A stretch of DNA of 64,000 nucleotides from NCBI GenBank assembly GCA_030704615.1, contig CM060733.1, positions 58,404,001 through 58,468,000 of the forward strand, in the 5' to 3' direction. Origin of the DNA: Takakia lepidozioides. Its lineage: Eukaryota > Streptophyta > Takakiopsida > Takakiales > Takakiaceae. Positions 38,801 through 49,100 of the stretch are shown piece after piece (position 1 is the first letter of the stretch; every line of letters starts with the position of its first letter). The translations under genes were made by a program, and so were the position numbers. Under the pieces are notes generated by a model. That model searched no databases. It was not told the DNA's origin and was given only the letters and a program-made list of their open reading frames with translations.

Positions 38801-41800
38801 CCTCCATAAAGGTCTTTTAGTATCAAATTGATTCCAAAAATGCCTCCGGGAATTGAAACCCCAGATCAGTTGCATGTTTTGACAGGCCCACAGACAGTTG
38901 AGATAAGTGAACTGCTCACTCTATGATGTACGCTTCATGGCTGGGAGTAACTCTGAGGACTCTCTTTGACATAAATTACAAGACAAACTAATGTGGATGT
39001 CTGATGTGGTGTGCAGGCTGTTCCTGGAGTTCCAAAAATCAAGGATGGATACAACCCTGCCACGTGGATGCTTGAAGTGAGTTCTGTTGCAGTGGAGCAA
39101 CAGCTTGGCGTAGATTTTGCAGATGTGTACAAAAACTCTTCTCTTTACGAGTACGGACGTTCTGGCCCTCTTTCTACACTTCCTTTTTCATCATATGTGA
39201 GACTAGCTAGATTTAATCTCAATGGTACAAATAAACTGTGAGAGAGCTTTGTCAGTTCCATGCCAAGCAATTCTCCATGGATGTGTAGCTGCAAGCTGTT
39301 GGCATCCTGGGTAGTGGCAAAACATACATTTATGAAAACCCTATTTTGCTGCAACCAAGACCTAACTCAATGCTGAAGTCTCATCCTTTGCAGAAGCAGA
39401 TGAGGACCTGATGTTGCTTTTGGGCTGCTTTTTGGCTTTGGTTTTGTCTGCTCTCTTGTTTTTTTTCCATTTTGTCCCATAAGCTCTTTGAGCTTTCTGC
39501 GGACGTTATAAAGTACCATTTCTTTTCATTTAATTTCCTTCGTCTCTGCCGCCTTGTCGTGCTCCATCCAACTGCGCATAGGGTGTAGGGCCACAAGGCT
39601 ATAGCCGGCAGTCTAATAAATCATCTCTTTCTAACCTGATGCTAACTGATATTTCTTTGTGGTGCAGACAAAATAGGGCACTTGTGAAGGAGCTTAGCAG
39701 CCCACTTCCAGGATCCAAAGACCTATATTTTCCCACGCAGTATGCACAGCCTGCATTTCAACAGTTGAAATCATGCACTTGGAAAATGAGTAAGACGTAT
39801 TTCCGCAACCCCGACTATAATGGGGTTCGATATATCTTCAGCATCGGAGCTGCTATCTTGTTTGGCACAATTTTCTGGGACTTTGGCCAGAAAGGGTAGG
39901 TGGTTATGCTATTGCCTTTTTCTCTTTGCCTGGTCAAGCAGACTGTGTGGGTTCCTTGCCTGCAATTGGCTTCATCTCAAGGTTGTGGTCCTTGTCATGT
40001 TAAGTAACTTGGAAACAATGGTAATAACTGTTCTGATCATTCCAGGGTTGGTTTAAACACAGTTTAATAAATATGTTTGTGCAGGATGGATCCACTTAAA
40101 TTAGCTGCTGGCCAAGAAGGAAGTCACTTGACCTCAGATTCGTGTATGTGTGGGTGCAGAAATGATCAGGCAAAATTGTTCAGTGTCATGGGAGCCATGT
40201 ATGCGGCTTGTTTGTTCCTTGGGAACAACAACACTATGGCAGTGCAACCTCTGATTTCCATAGAGCGTACTGTGTTCTACCGGGAGAGGGCAGCTAGAAT
40301 GTACTCAGCCATACCTTATGCCATGTCTCAGGTACCTCTTACCAGTTTGAATCCATGATTTTTCTACCAATAAGGAGAAACTGTGTTAAGCTGGCTCTAT
40401 TTGCTCATGATGATTTCCTTAAGACTTGGAAAGAATGACAGACCCCCCAAAACACCCACCCTCTCCATTTCCACTCCCTTCTCTCTCAGCTAGTAGGACC
40501 CAAAGTGGTTTTAGCAGTTTACCTGCATTAGGCCCAGTGACATTTGGGGTTTGATAATTTCTTAATTACTCTTATTCATCTTCTGACTTCTGCAGTTTGT
40601 CTCCACAGGTTCTGATTGAGATGCCCTATGTGTTTGTCCAGACTATTATTTATGCGTTGATCACGTACTCCATGATAAACTTTGAATGGACAGGTGCTAA
40701 GTTTATGTGGTATGTTTTCATCATGTTCACCACTTTTCTCTACTGCACATATTATGGGATGATGGCAGTCGCCCTCACCCCAAACCAGCAAATTGCAGCT
40801 ATCACGGCCTCCGGATTCTACTCTCTTTGGAATCTCTTTTCTGGATTTTTAATCCCCAGGCCGGTAAGTCACTCAATTTTGTTCATAACCTTGTACATCT
40901 CTGTACAGTACTTCGGTGACAGATTCCAGTTGCTCTCCATCTGGGTGTGCAGGTTCTGTGGCTACAAGGCTTTGGCTTCATCTCTCTTGCTTTCATTCCT
41001 GATAAACTTATTGCTGGGGGGCCTACTTTTCTTGTCCTGCTTTCTGTTTCCCCTTGTCCCTGTGGATGTTCTAAAGCTCCTTTCTTTCTTTCTAGAAGAA
41101 GAACACTTCTTCTTCTACTGCCCTCTATACTACGAGATCCGTGGGAGAAGACAGAAACTTTCTAATGTTCACAGAGGGCCATGAGGATTGTACTCACGAG
41201 ACATTTGTTGCAGCCTTGTGGCTACAGACACACTACCTTTGTGAGGGTCTCACTCCAGTCGTGGGACTTAGAGGGCCATGAGGGACAGAGGGAAATGAAA
41301 TGAAATGGTACTTTAAACTCCCGCGGAAAGCTCAAAGAGCTTATGGGACTTTAGAAAGAAATGACATGAAATGAAATGATACTCTATAACGTCTGCGGAA
41401 AGCTCAAAGAGCTTATGGGACTTTGGAAAGAAATGAAATGAAATGGTACTTCATAACGTCCGCGGAAAGCTCATAGAGCTTATGGGACAAAATGGAAACA
41501 TGAGAGAGGAACAAGTCCAGAAACCACAATTAATGTTCTAGCGGATGTCGAAGGGTGAAGGCCTCGTGCAGGTAGGCTGCCAAGCATTTTTTATCCTCAT
41601 AGTGGAAGACATCAGTGAGAGTTTGGGTTCCACTGAATAAACAGTGGAGTTCACAGTCCTTTCTACTAGGAGATGTGTGGGAGATACCAATGTCTGTTCC
41701 GATATAGCCAATCTCTCACAGAGATGCTTTTGGAGGGCCTCACTCTCTTTCTTGTTTCATGCTTTCCCTTGTCCCATAAGCTCTTTGAGCTTCCTGCGGA

Positions 41801-42300
41801 CAATATAGGTATCATTTCATTTCATTCCATGTCATTCCATTTCTCTGTTATTTTCATTTCTCTCCATTTTCTTTTTCTTCAATTGTCTTTTACATTCCTT
41901 CTTGTACCTCACTTCTTTGGTCCCATAAGCTCTTGGAGCTTCGTGAGGACATCATAAAGTTCCTTCCCTTCCTTTCCTGTCTCCCTCTATCCTGTGCTTA
42001 GTTGGGGTGGCTGGGTGGTCTATGCAGAGAATTCCAATATGGTGGAGGTGGTATACCTGGGCATGTCCCCTCCATTACACCCTCTACGGTCTCATTGCAT
42101 CCCAGTTTGGGGATGTAGACAAGACCTTCGTTGAAAATAATGTTGCCAGTAATATATCGACCAAGGACTACATAGCCAATCACTTTGGCTTCCACCACAG
42201 CTTCCTTGGAGTGGTAGCCGCAATGCTTATCATCTTCCCATCTCTCTTTGCCTTTGTTTTTGCCTACGCCGTCAAAAAATTCAATTTCGTGAGGCGTTGA
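20871..42300 (+). CDS. Full-size PDR-type ABCG transporter (22 exons; some frame breaks)
   Basis: Exons: 20871-21112, 21419-21539, 21783-21865, 22211-22295, 22407-22566, 22886-22962, 23185-23226, 23508-23598, 24535-24836, 25099-25380, 25771-26087, 26667-26770, 27436-27586, 27917-28072, 28267-28422, 31282-31525, 34621-34953, 35164-35454, 38179-38262, 39017-39150, 39668-39895, 40160-40331, 40609-40863, 42028-42300; the last two carry the final membrane domain (counting 21,419 and 28,267 separately gives up to 24). NBD1 has Walker [10 protein letters not shown], signature [11 protein letters not shown] and Walker B LFMDEIS. NBD2 has [21 protein letters not shown] and [11 protein letters not shown]. 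Two six-helix membrane domains follow the NBDs, and the protein ends [11 protein letters not shown] proteins export diverse lipophilic compounds at the plasma membrane; the substrate cannot be read here. Frame slips are apparent near 27,550 (lost QNA in SPLTY-QNA-I), 27,995 (one base missing before YWYW) and 31,440. These are either mutations or sequence errors. The 5' exon is uncertain. Confidence 0.92.
23790..24250 (-). repeat. Degenerate inverted LINE 3' end in a transporter intron
   Basis: GAAATGAAATGAAACTTTG and then TCATAATGTCCTCAGAAAGT plus AAGAGCTTATGGGACAAG are the reverse complement of the LINE 3' UTR, strongly diverged. It sits in the intron 23,599-24,534. Confidence 0.6.
26088..26093 (+). 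promoter_or_regulatory. GC-type splice donor in the transporter gene
   Basis: The exon ends GCTACCAG at 26,087 and the intron starts GCAAGT, an otherwise perfect consensus donor with C in place of T. The reading frame joins correctly to FFRQFLLLF at 26,667, so a GC-AG intron is the simplest reading. Confidence 0.75.
26838..27003 (+). repeat. LINE 3' end, sense, in a transporter intron
   Basis: Encodes the last residues of the LINE ORF ([17 protein letters not shown]), followed by the 3' UTR with CATAAGCTCTATGAGCTTTC and a (CATTT)n tail. It lies in the intron 26,771-27,435. It is a strongly 5'-truncated insertion. Confidence 0.8.
28460..28920 (+). repeat. Older LINE 3' end, interrupted by LINE copy A
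   Basis: Contains tail-like fragments and a C-terminal coding relic ([10 protein letters not shown]-like, then [20 protein letters not shown]-like sequence) running into its 3' UTR. The UTR is cut at TTTGTCCCATA (28,920) and resumes at 29,938 after copy A, up to about 30,002. Confidence 0.75.
28921..29937 (+). mobile_element. LINE copy A (5'-truncated, non-LTR retrotransposon)
   Basis: Carries the region after the reverse transcriptase ([20 protein letters not shown]), a C-terminal Cys/His finger (CPACIG...[11 protein letters not shown]) and the stop after RQSLEH, then a 3' UTR and (CATTT)n tail. It is flanked by TCCCATA at 28,914-28,920 and 29,938-29,944, a 7-bp target duplication inside an older LINE tail. 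The frame breaks at an ATGA overlap (29,229-29,232), which LINE copy C shares. It lies in the transporter intron 28,423-31,281. Confidence 0.88.
30003..31170 (+). repeat. Cluster of degenerate LINE 3' ends
   Basis: Repeated pieces of the C-terminal coding sequence ([18 protein letters not shown]-like) and 3' UTR at about 30,003-30,200, 30,210-30,430 and, more diverged, 30,590-31,170. All are in sense orientation in the same transporter intron. No intact frame remains. Confidence 0.65.
32050..32403 (+). repeat. Diverged LINE 3'-region remnants upstream of LINE copy B
   Basis: Short relics with the finger signature ([13 protein letters not shown]) and the CATAAGTTCTGTGAGCTTTC tail motif. This is probably two or more old insertions in the intron 31,526-34,620. 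There is no intact gene. Confidence 0.5.
32404..34070 (+). mobile_element. LINE copy B with reverse transcriptase (internal deletion)
   Basis: An open frame from about 32,410 to 33,959 begins inside the reverse transcriptase: [63 protein letters not shown], the active site [11 protein letters not shown], then the C-terminal finger CPACIG...[11 protein letters not shown] and RQSLEH. The endonuclease and ORF1 are missing (5' truncation). Relative to copy A, 398 bp (A coordinates 29,084-29,481) are deleted, which removes the ATGA frame break and keeps one frame from reverse transcriptase to finger. The 3' UTR and (CATTT)n tail end near 34,070. Intronic in the transporter gene, sense orientation. 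Confidence 0.9.
34101..34340 (+). repeat. Direct duplication of about 100 bp (LINE-tail-like)
   Basis: AGAGACAGCCCTTGACAGAG and the following 100 bp (through AGAATCTCTCCAAGGTG) occur at 34,104-34,203 and again at 34,237-34,337. The sequence resembles the C-terminal region of a second, diverged LINE subfamily. Confidence 0.7.
35470..36730 (+). mobile_element. LINE copy C in a transporter intron
   Basis: From about 35,551 the sequence matches the end of the reverse transcriptase domain onward ([20 protein letters not shown]), including the same ATGA frame break as copy A (36,024). A TAA at 36,555 replaces the Tyr codon of VFHYED, ending the frame early. It is followed by the 3' UTR and (CATTT)n. 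Bases 35,470-35,550 are an older LINE tail. It lies within the intron 35,455-38,178: the donor GAG|GTATTC after FEAFDE and the acceptor before [11 protein letters not shown] show it is not exonic. Confidence 0.85.
36731..37140 (+). repeat. Successive LINE 3' ends with (CATTT)n tails
   Basis: At least three copies of the 3' UTR motif TCCCATAAGCTCT...GACGTTATAAAG, at about 36,730-37,000, 37,010-37,060 and 37,070-37,140. One retains the C-terminal coding sequence through RQSLEH (ending 36,890). Confidence 0.75.
37385..37800 (+). pseudogene. Relic of a different LINE-like frame
   Basis: [20 protein letters not shown] matches the conserved region after the reverse transcriptase of many LINEs (RPxLEYASxVW). 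It is followed by an open stretch [20 protein letters not shown] and on to [14 protein letters not shown] that I cannot assign. It is intronic and frame-broken. Confidence 0.5.
39400..39600 (+). repeat. LINE 3' end in a transporter intron
   Basis: GTCCCATAAGCTCTTTGAGC, then TTCTGCGGACGTTATAAAGT and CATTT repeats, in the intron 39,151-39,667. Confidence 0.7.
41090..41990. repeat. Sense and inverted LINE 3' ends in the last transporter intron
   Basis: 41,098-41,150 is a sense coding scrap ([17 protein letters not shown]). 41,290-41,660 holds three inverted tails (GAAATGAAATGGTACTTTA and GAAAGCTCAAAGAGCTTATG). 41,670-41,960 is a diverged sense copy. Together they make up most of the intron 40,864-42,027. 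Confidence 0.7.
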
Positions 42301-42472
42301 GCAGACCACAAGCTTGTGCATGACAAGAGGTTTGCCTCTTTCAAAATGCCTGTTCCATCAGAGCTTGAAACCAACCCAATCCTCCTTACCTGAGAGTTTT
42401 GATTTGACAACCAAGTGGAAGGCATCAAGTTCGTATCTGTATCCTGAAGGTGTGGGAGGAGTATCGAAGGGT

Positions 42473-42478
42473 AATAAA
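42473..42478 (+). terminator. Candidate polyadenylation signal of the transporter gene
   Basis: AATAAA 173 bp after the TGA stop at 42,298-42,300. Position is the only support. Confidence 0.35.
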
Positions 42479-42479
42479 A

Positions 42480-43199
42480 GTGTAACTGTTTGTACAATGT
42501 GAAGAGAACATACCATAGGGTGGGGGGAATTATGCTTTAAAAATGCTTGCTAGTCGCACTCTTTCTATGAGCCCAACTTTTTTGCAGTTTGTCACTTCAC
42601 AGAAGGCTTTTCACACATGACAGGAAAAGGATTGACAGCAAAGGATTGAGATAAAGGAAAGGGCACAGCAAGCTGAGGCTATGTAATGGATAATCAAAGC
42701 ATTGATTTGCTGAAATTGGGACACATTTGTAGGCTAGATTACCACTCAGTTGTGCATGAGCTGAATGTAAGTAAGCTACATGATCTTCTGTAATTTACAG
42801 CTCCAGCCCTTTGACATTACCGAAGAGGCTCGCTCTCTTTCCAACTTTTTAATTTCATTTTTAAGATACGATGAATATCTTAAAGTTTTGCCTTTGGAGT
42901 AGATGAAAGAGGGAATAATTTTCATTTTAAAAAGTGAACTTTGGGGGAAAAAAAAGGTGGCAATTGTGGAATGCAAAACTATTATAGTAGTGAATGCTAG
43001 TACTAACTACTTACTAATGGATACTTTTGCAGAATCTTCAAATGTCTCTCCAGACTTTGTCCCAGCAGCCTTGAGGTAAACTGTGGTTGCCCCATTTGGC
43101 TGTCCATTTTCTTTGAAAAGAGCGAGGTGGGTTGATGAGAGAGTAACCCAGCTTCACTGAATAACCAAAGAAAGGGGTTTCCGGCTTCCTATGGAAACT
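42480..43199. other. Intergenic
   Basis: No gene or structured repeat recognised. Confidence 0.4.
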
Positions 43200-43870
43200 G
43201 GCACACAAAATACTCCCCATCAGGCTTGTTACCCATGAGAACCAGCCTGCCTGCCCCCTCTGCCTACTTGAACCGGAGTCTATTGAACACTATTTGCTTT
43301 CCTGCAATATCTCAAGTAGGATATGGAGAGTAATTCTTGGATTCTATTCTCACTGGGCCTCTTTCTCCAATCCACCCCCTCCTTCACTGCGCTCCTCTCA
43401 ATGTTCAGATTGCTCAAAATCTCAGGTTAGTTGCCCGGTCCCTGGCTGCTTCTCTAAGGGCTCACACCTTATGGAATCTGTGGAAAAGCAAGGTTTTGCC
43501 TGGGTTTATGAGGGCAAACACCCCAGAGGCAGATCGATCTTGTTTTCAATACATATCATGATCCTGTTAACTGAGGGAAAAAGCGTGGGACTCTGTGTGT
43601 GCAGCTTCAGCTATTCCAGAACTTCAGAACAACGAGGACGCAAACTGCTTCAAGATTCATACACTCCTGGGGCAAAGGCGACCTGCTTGGCTCCCGGCCT
43701 TCCCGACAATGGCGCTTTTACCTAGAAAGACGCCATCTCTCATCTCCCATCTCATCAATGGGAAGTCCCCTGGTGGGAGGGAGATGAAGGCCCGAATTTC
43801 AATTTTTTGGAGGCATAAAAGCACTAAGGGAACACTAAATCAAGAGAGCACAACCTGAGGTTCTGATACC
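43200..43870 (+). pseudogene. C-terminal relic of a second LINE family
   Basis: One frame reads THENQPACPLCLLEPESIEH and continues to YLLSCNISSRIW, the CPLC...ESIEH...C pattern of the zinc-binding region after plant LINE reverse transcriptases. Short frames follow (SLAASLRAHTLWNLWKSKV). Frames change several times. A T-rich tract near 44,270-44,292 and a later A-run may be old tails. Confidence 0.55.
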
Positions 43871-44460
43871 TGGGTTTTGGATCAGCTCGGACTCTCTACC
43901 AACACTGGCAGTCAGCTGTACTGAATGATTTCTTTCTATTTCTTGCTCTCCCCCAATCTTAAACTACTACTTACTCCCTCCACTCTATTCCTCACTTAGC
44001 AGCCTTTGGGCACTCAAAACCTTCAAATCGCGAACATGTTATGTTATTGCAAACGCTGCCCCTCCTCCTGCACTTCCTTCGCTTTTCCTGTTTACCTCCT
44101 CTTTACAAACCACTATTTAGATCACCCTAAAATCCTTCCTATAATCTATACCTCTCCCACACACATATCTCTCTAGCTCTCGTTTACCAACCCTCTTGTT
44201 GTTTAGCTTGTTTGCTAGGGTCACGGGGAAGTTTCCCCTCAGTAAGCCTCAACGGCCCTTGGTGGTGGTTATTTTTTTTTTTTTTTTTTTTCCCACCTTC
44301 TGACTTTTTCTATTTAATTTGATTACAAGGGGCCTCTGTCCCATTTCATTTTTTTTTTAAAAAAAACAAAGTAACCAGTTTGCCGTTGCCGAATTCCAGA
44401 AAAATTTCCAGAAAATTGGTGAAGCTTTAGATGAAAAAATTAATAAATAATTGTCTTAAG

Positions 44461-44532
44461 CCTGCAACCCTGGCGACCTTGCATGTAATTTTATTCCTGC
44501 AACCCTGGCGACCTTGCATGTAATTTTATTCG
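44461..44532. repeat. Tandem duplication of 36 bp
   Basis: CCTGCAACCCTGGCGACCTT plus GCATGTAATTTTATT occurs twice in direct succession without mismatch. Confidence 0.85.
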
Positions 44533-44675
44533 CCTCTCCATTGCGTCATTACTCCACAAGGAGTGCTGATGTTCAAATGCCTCGAGACCAAATCACTATC
44601 TTACAAACGCAATGCATTTCTGAAGAGATTATGTAGTAAGTGATCGTTGCCTGAGACAAAGACTGGGAGAAGCAC

Positions 44676-45004
44676 ATGACAGACAGAGACATGGACTTGG
44701 AGAAGTCGCTGCGAGCTGAGATCAGCGCTTTACGGGCCTCTCTTCAGGAGAGCAATAGCAAGCTTCAAGGTCTGTCAAAACAACTCAATGACAAATCCAC
44801 ACATACGTGTCTTTCAAAACTGGAGGGTGAAGTGAAGACCCTCGTAGAGAAGGGCCTCCCAGATTCCCTCATGGCAAGCATCCACCTGCAGGTCGATTAC
44901 CTTAGCAAAGAGCTGGAAACACACAGAACTGCGACGTCTACAATGGCTCGGGAGCTCCAAGCTCACAAAGCAAAGACCTCCTCTTGGGCTGATATAGGGG
45001 GGGT
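44676..45004 (+). CDS. Coiled-coil protein fragment, possibly retroelement ORF1/gag
   Basis: Opens MTDRDMDLEKSLRAEISALR and is rich in Leu, Glu, Lys and Gln heptads to about residue 100, then SSWADIGG. A coiled coil followed by a SWAD-like motif is typical of plant LINE ORF1 or gag proteins, but I cannot assign a family. The frame runs into the GC-rich transposon terminus near 45,005-45,020, so the gene seems truncated by insertion of the outer element. Confidence 0.45.
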
Positions 45005-45009
45005 GCTAT

Positions 45010-45150
45010 TCCGTGAGCCTGGAGGCGTGAGCCTGTGAGCCCAGGAAAGCGTGAGCCCAGCACAGGCTCACGCCACGTCAGCATGCAAACAGTGCCTATT
45101 TCCGCGGATGTCACCTATTTCCGAGTGGTGTCACCTATTTCCGCGGGTTG
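45010..45150. repeat. Left terminus of the outer transposon
   Basis: GTGAGCCTGGAGGCGTGAGC, further GTGAGCC blocks and GGCTCACGCCACGTCAGC, then CCTATTTCCGCGG twice with one variant between (45,095-45,150). It has the same order as the other termini. The partner right end is not in the window. Confidence 0.65.
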
Positions 45151-45400
45151 ATGTGGGGAGAATTGAGAATTGAGAACAAAGTGGTTTGTTTGTTTTTGCA
45201 ATGTACTCAAGTCTGTGAGGTCCACAAAACAACAAATATATTGAAGGAACAATCCGGGCAGTCCATGCAACCCCCATCTCCAACAATAGTTTGGAACCAT
45301 GAATGTGAATTCCATGCACACATTGCAAAGAGGACAATAAGGACACACAACCATCCCATTTCAAATTTGTCCCAGAATTAAACCAAAAGAATACTTCATA
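45151..45400. other. Short spacer inside the outer element
   Basis: Non-coding sequence between the terminus and the stop codon of the copy 3 tail fragment. Nothing recognised. Confidence 0.4.
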
Positions 45401-45500
45401 TCAAGTGTCGCAGTCATCACAATCAATGTCCACCTCCTGTGCTATGTCATCTACAAAGATTCTGGCCCCAACACCACGTGTTCTACGCAGGGATGCCTCG
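45401..45500 (-). pseudogene. Displaced last-exon fragment of a ParB-methyltransferase (probably copy 3)
   Basis: The - strand encodes SLRRTRGVGARIFVDDIAQE and a short acidic tail ending at TGA (45,401-45,403). It aligns with the end of copy 1 (HLGARVYVDDTAQV). It stops exactly where the inner transposon begins, and copy 3 loses its own tail exactly where that transposon ends (56,824). The simple reading is one exon split by the insertion. Confidence 0.65.
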
Positions 45501-45690
45501 GCGTGAGCCTGGTCACGTGAGCACGTGAGCGCGTGAGCGCGACTGCGCTCACGCCACGTCACCTTGCGCAAATGCCACGTCACGGGGCTCAGTCCACGTC
45601 ATCACACGTGGAGGCCGAGTCACCACGCACCCAGAAAGAAGTGGAGTGTATTCCCGCGGATTGGCACCCTTTACCGCGGAAACAAGCTGG
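45501..45690. repeat. Left terminal repeat of the inner element
   Basis: Outer GCGTGAGC/CACGTGAGC blocks, GCGCTCACGCCACGTCACC, several CCACGTCA blocks, then CCCGCGG and CCCTTTACCGCGG (ending near 45,680). Confidence 0.65.
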
Positions 45691-45699
45691 ACGACATAA

Positions 45700-46040
45700 T
45701 AAAAGGCATTGAATAAATGATGGATGAATGTACAGTTGGATGATAAACAGATGGATGAGTTTGAAAAATCTATGTAGATGGATGAATGACGGATGGATAA
45801 GAGTAAAATGGATGAATGTATAATGGATGTTGAGCAATGACAAAAATTCATGACAGGAAGATGCATGACCAAATCTTTTGACGAATGCACAAAGTATATG
45901 AAATGAGTGTGGAAGGTTTGTGGGGTGGATTAAAGAGTACAGAGGATGAATGTACAATGGATGTTGTACAAAGGAAGCTTTCATGAATGGAGCACGCATG
46001 AATACAGTGTAGATGAATGCACAATGGATATGAGAAGAGT
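45700..46040. repeat. Subterminal GGATGAATG repeats of the inner element
   Basis: GGATGAATG or GATGGATGA recurs about ten times at irregular spacing between the terminus and the 3' end of methyltransferase copy 2. It is the inverted counterpart of the ATTCATCCA cluster at 6926-7200 in element 1. Confidence 0.65.
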
Positions 46041-46145
46041 CAGGAAGGTTTGTGAGATGGATTCATACATATAGCAATTTAAACGAAAGTTGATTCTGTG
46101 ATTATTATTTGTTCTAAAGGAACAACAACGGTAGAGTAAGGGGAT

Positions 46146-49100
46146 TCAACGTTTCCAGATAATATGAAAATGAATATTAAAAGAATACAGTTCAGTCTGA
46201 CTCAGAGTCAGTACAATGTATCCCTCTTCCTCTGCATCTAAGTCTAAGTATTTTAGAACACCGGATCCACGCTGGATACACCTACGGCTGGCCACTAAAA
46301 AGTCAGGGGATAGGGACTCGGACGCGTGAAGTGCCATTGCTTCGGCATAAACAGGAGCAGAAAATTGGAAAGGGGGCTGTCGAAAAGACAGACTCGCAGA
46401 AATGACTGTATCTCCTGAAGATCCACCGCTGGCTTTCCTGAAAGACAGCCTGAAAAAGTTATTACTGTAACTTTGATGTTATCGAGAAATTGAGTATGAC
46501 TCCCAAAGAGGGTTTAGCACTTACTCACATGAAAAGTCGTTGTCGACCTGCTTATCTTCGGGATCGTCATCATTTCGAATATGAAATCCGATCAGTCTGT
46601 GTGCCTGAAGTGGAGCCAGACAAAAGGGGGAGGAGCACTGTGTTGTAGAGGTCAGAATCACCCTCCATACCAAAAGGCTTCTTCCGCCTGCCTTGCATGC
46701 GTGGTAAGTTGCTCCTGCACCAGACAGGAGAACATAACAGTTTGGAGGAGGGGATTTAAGCAGATGAAACTGTTGAAAGGAAACCAATTCGGAAGGGAGA
46801 AAACGAACCTGTGGACACAGAAAGATCGACCACCCGTGCAGAGCGGTGGCTGCATGACTCCAGCAGTATTTGCATGAATGCTGGTGACTTTTCCTTTGCA
46901 CCTCTCCAGGGAGTGCCATCTGGTCTCTTCAGAGTCTGACTGGACTGCATGAAGTTGTACAAAATGTCATCGACATGGGGCTCATAGGGGGGGTTGACGA
47001 AACAACCCTGGTCAGAAATCTCAAAGCTGCGGATGGAGGATGGTGTCTTTGATGTGCGAATCCTCCGCAGGCAGATCGCCTCGAACATCCTCGTCTGCCA
47101 AAGATAGCAGGTTAGTGTGGTAAACACAATCTAAAGTGGAAGTGTGTACATCGGCTATTCAGAACTCTGACACCAAAAAACCATGAATCGTTGATGATCG
47201 GTGTCGATCATAAAACATTCTACTAGAGTGGAGCTGCAGAGAAAATTGAAACTCATGATCAAAGCATAAGCAGAAGGCAGACGGCATACCAGCTGACCAG
47301 GGAAACCCCCTTTCACAAGGTAGAGGCTGTTCACACAATTCCATGTGCGCAAAACTTCAAACCCTGAAGACTTGAGGTATGATGCCAATGCCCGACGACT
47401 ATCATTGTCACATGACTGAAAAAGCAGAAGTGTCCCTGCATCAGAGAGGAAATTGTTACAGAACCCGAATACCCAACTCCAGTAGTTGTCCTCGAATTTG
47501 TTCCACCCTGGCGTCTTGCCCTTTGGAAGAACTTCTGGCACAGCCTGGCCATCCGGGATGTCGAGAATGACAATGTCGGCCGCATAAGTTTTCTGCACAC
47601 CGCACACGAAGGTGGGACCTGTGCTCACCTGCAACAGACATGTTTTTTATAAGAACGATGGCAAGAATGTTTTCAAAGAACGAGACTGAAATACTGCCAA
47701 CGAAACATTCAGAGAAAAAGGAAAGAAAGTGGAATTCTCACCAGATTGAGGAATGAGATTATATTGTCCCAGGTAGGGGATGGCACCCCAGTGTATCCTC
47801 TCTTTCGACTCTGCATCATCGAAAGCCAACCCTCATTAACAATTTTCATCTCTCCTGCTGAATCAGAACGGGAAGGGTGTGGCTTGGCATCGAACACGCA
47901 CTGAAGAGTGCGGGTATATCTTCCAGCACTAAAGTCCTGCCCACTCTCCATCTCCTTTTCATTCTCCTTCCCCTTGTCCTTTTCCTTCTCTTTGGACTTG
48001 TCTTTGTCCTTTGGCTTTGCTGGTGAGATGGCTATGACATCAACAGCCTTGTCTTTTGGTTTGCGGCCCGCCTTCTTTCCCTTCTGCGGCGTTCCCTGAG
48101 CATCAGGCTCCTTGGCAGCCAAGGTTGCTATGTTTCGTTGATACTCTTCGTCAGTCAAAGGCGCCAGCATCTCAGCGTTATTGTTCAAGTATTTCATATG
48201 CTGTTCTTGAAAGGTCGTGTGCTCAGGTGGGCAGTCAAGGTACCACCCACAGTCTCTGAAGTGAGAAGGACTCCAGTCCTTCAATATCCCTGCAGTATAC
48301 ATGGTTGGATCGTTTGCAGGGTCCGACCACATGTCAAGATAGTCGGGAATTCCGCTCAGGTGATTTCCTTCCATAAGCACATATTTCGTGTACCTGAAAA
48401 AAGGAGATGAATCCCAACCCACAAAAGCGCTCAGTGAGTAAGATGCAAGTAGAACAGAAAGAATAAAACATGGATTGAAATGGCTCTGACAACTGCTCCA
48501 AGGACCTTTCAGGACCACACTACTGCTCCTCCAGATATGAATGTCGTCAACGCCATTCAGAACATTCCATTCCATGACACTGTAAATACATCCTAATCCA
48601 GGTGAATGCAAATAAGCGATTAGAAATGACACAGACATAGAAGTGAATGTCGTCAACGACATTCAAGAATGAAGCCAAATTATTACTGAAATGAAGCAAA
48701 ATCACAGGATGGAAATAAAAAATTGAGTAAGGAACCATCCAGGAAAACTCAATGCACATTCATAACATAACGAACCTATCACTGAGGACCTCACAACATC
48801 ACTGTATGTGAATGGCGTCAACGCCATTCACAAAAATACAAAAAAAAACCAATTACTTAGCTCCCCAATCCATGAAAATTGAATTTGTCGTTTTTTAATA
48901 ATACAGACACAGCTGTGAATGTCGTCAACGACATTCACTTTGGATTTCTTAAAACAGAGCTTATCAAGCCTCCATATTCATCGCAAGAGGAAAAAACAAT
49001 GCAGAACAACTGAATGTCTGCATTGACATTCAGCAAAATGAAGTGATCAACCCTCATTGTAACCTCTATGGACATTACAAAATTTTAATAACCTTGAGGA

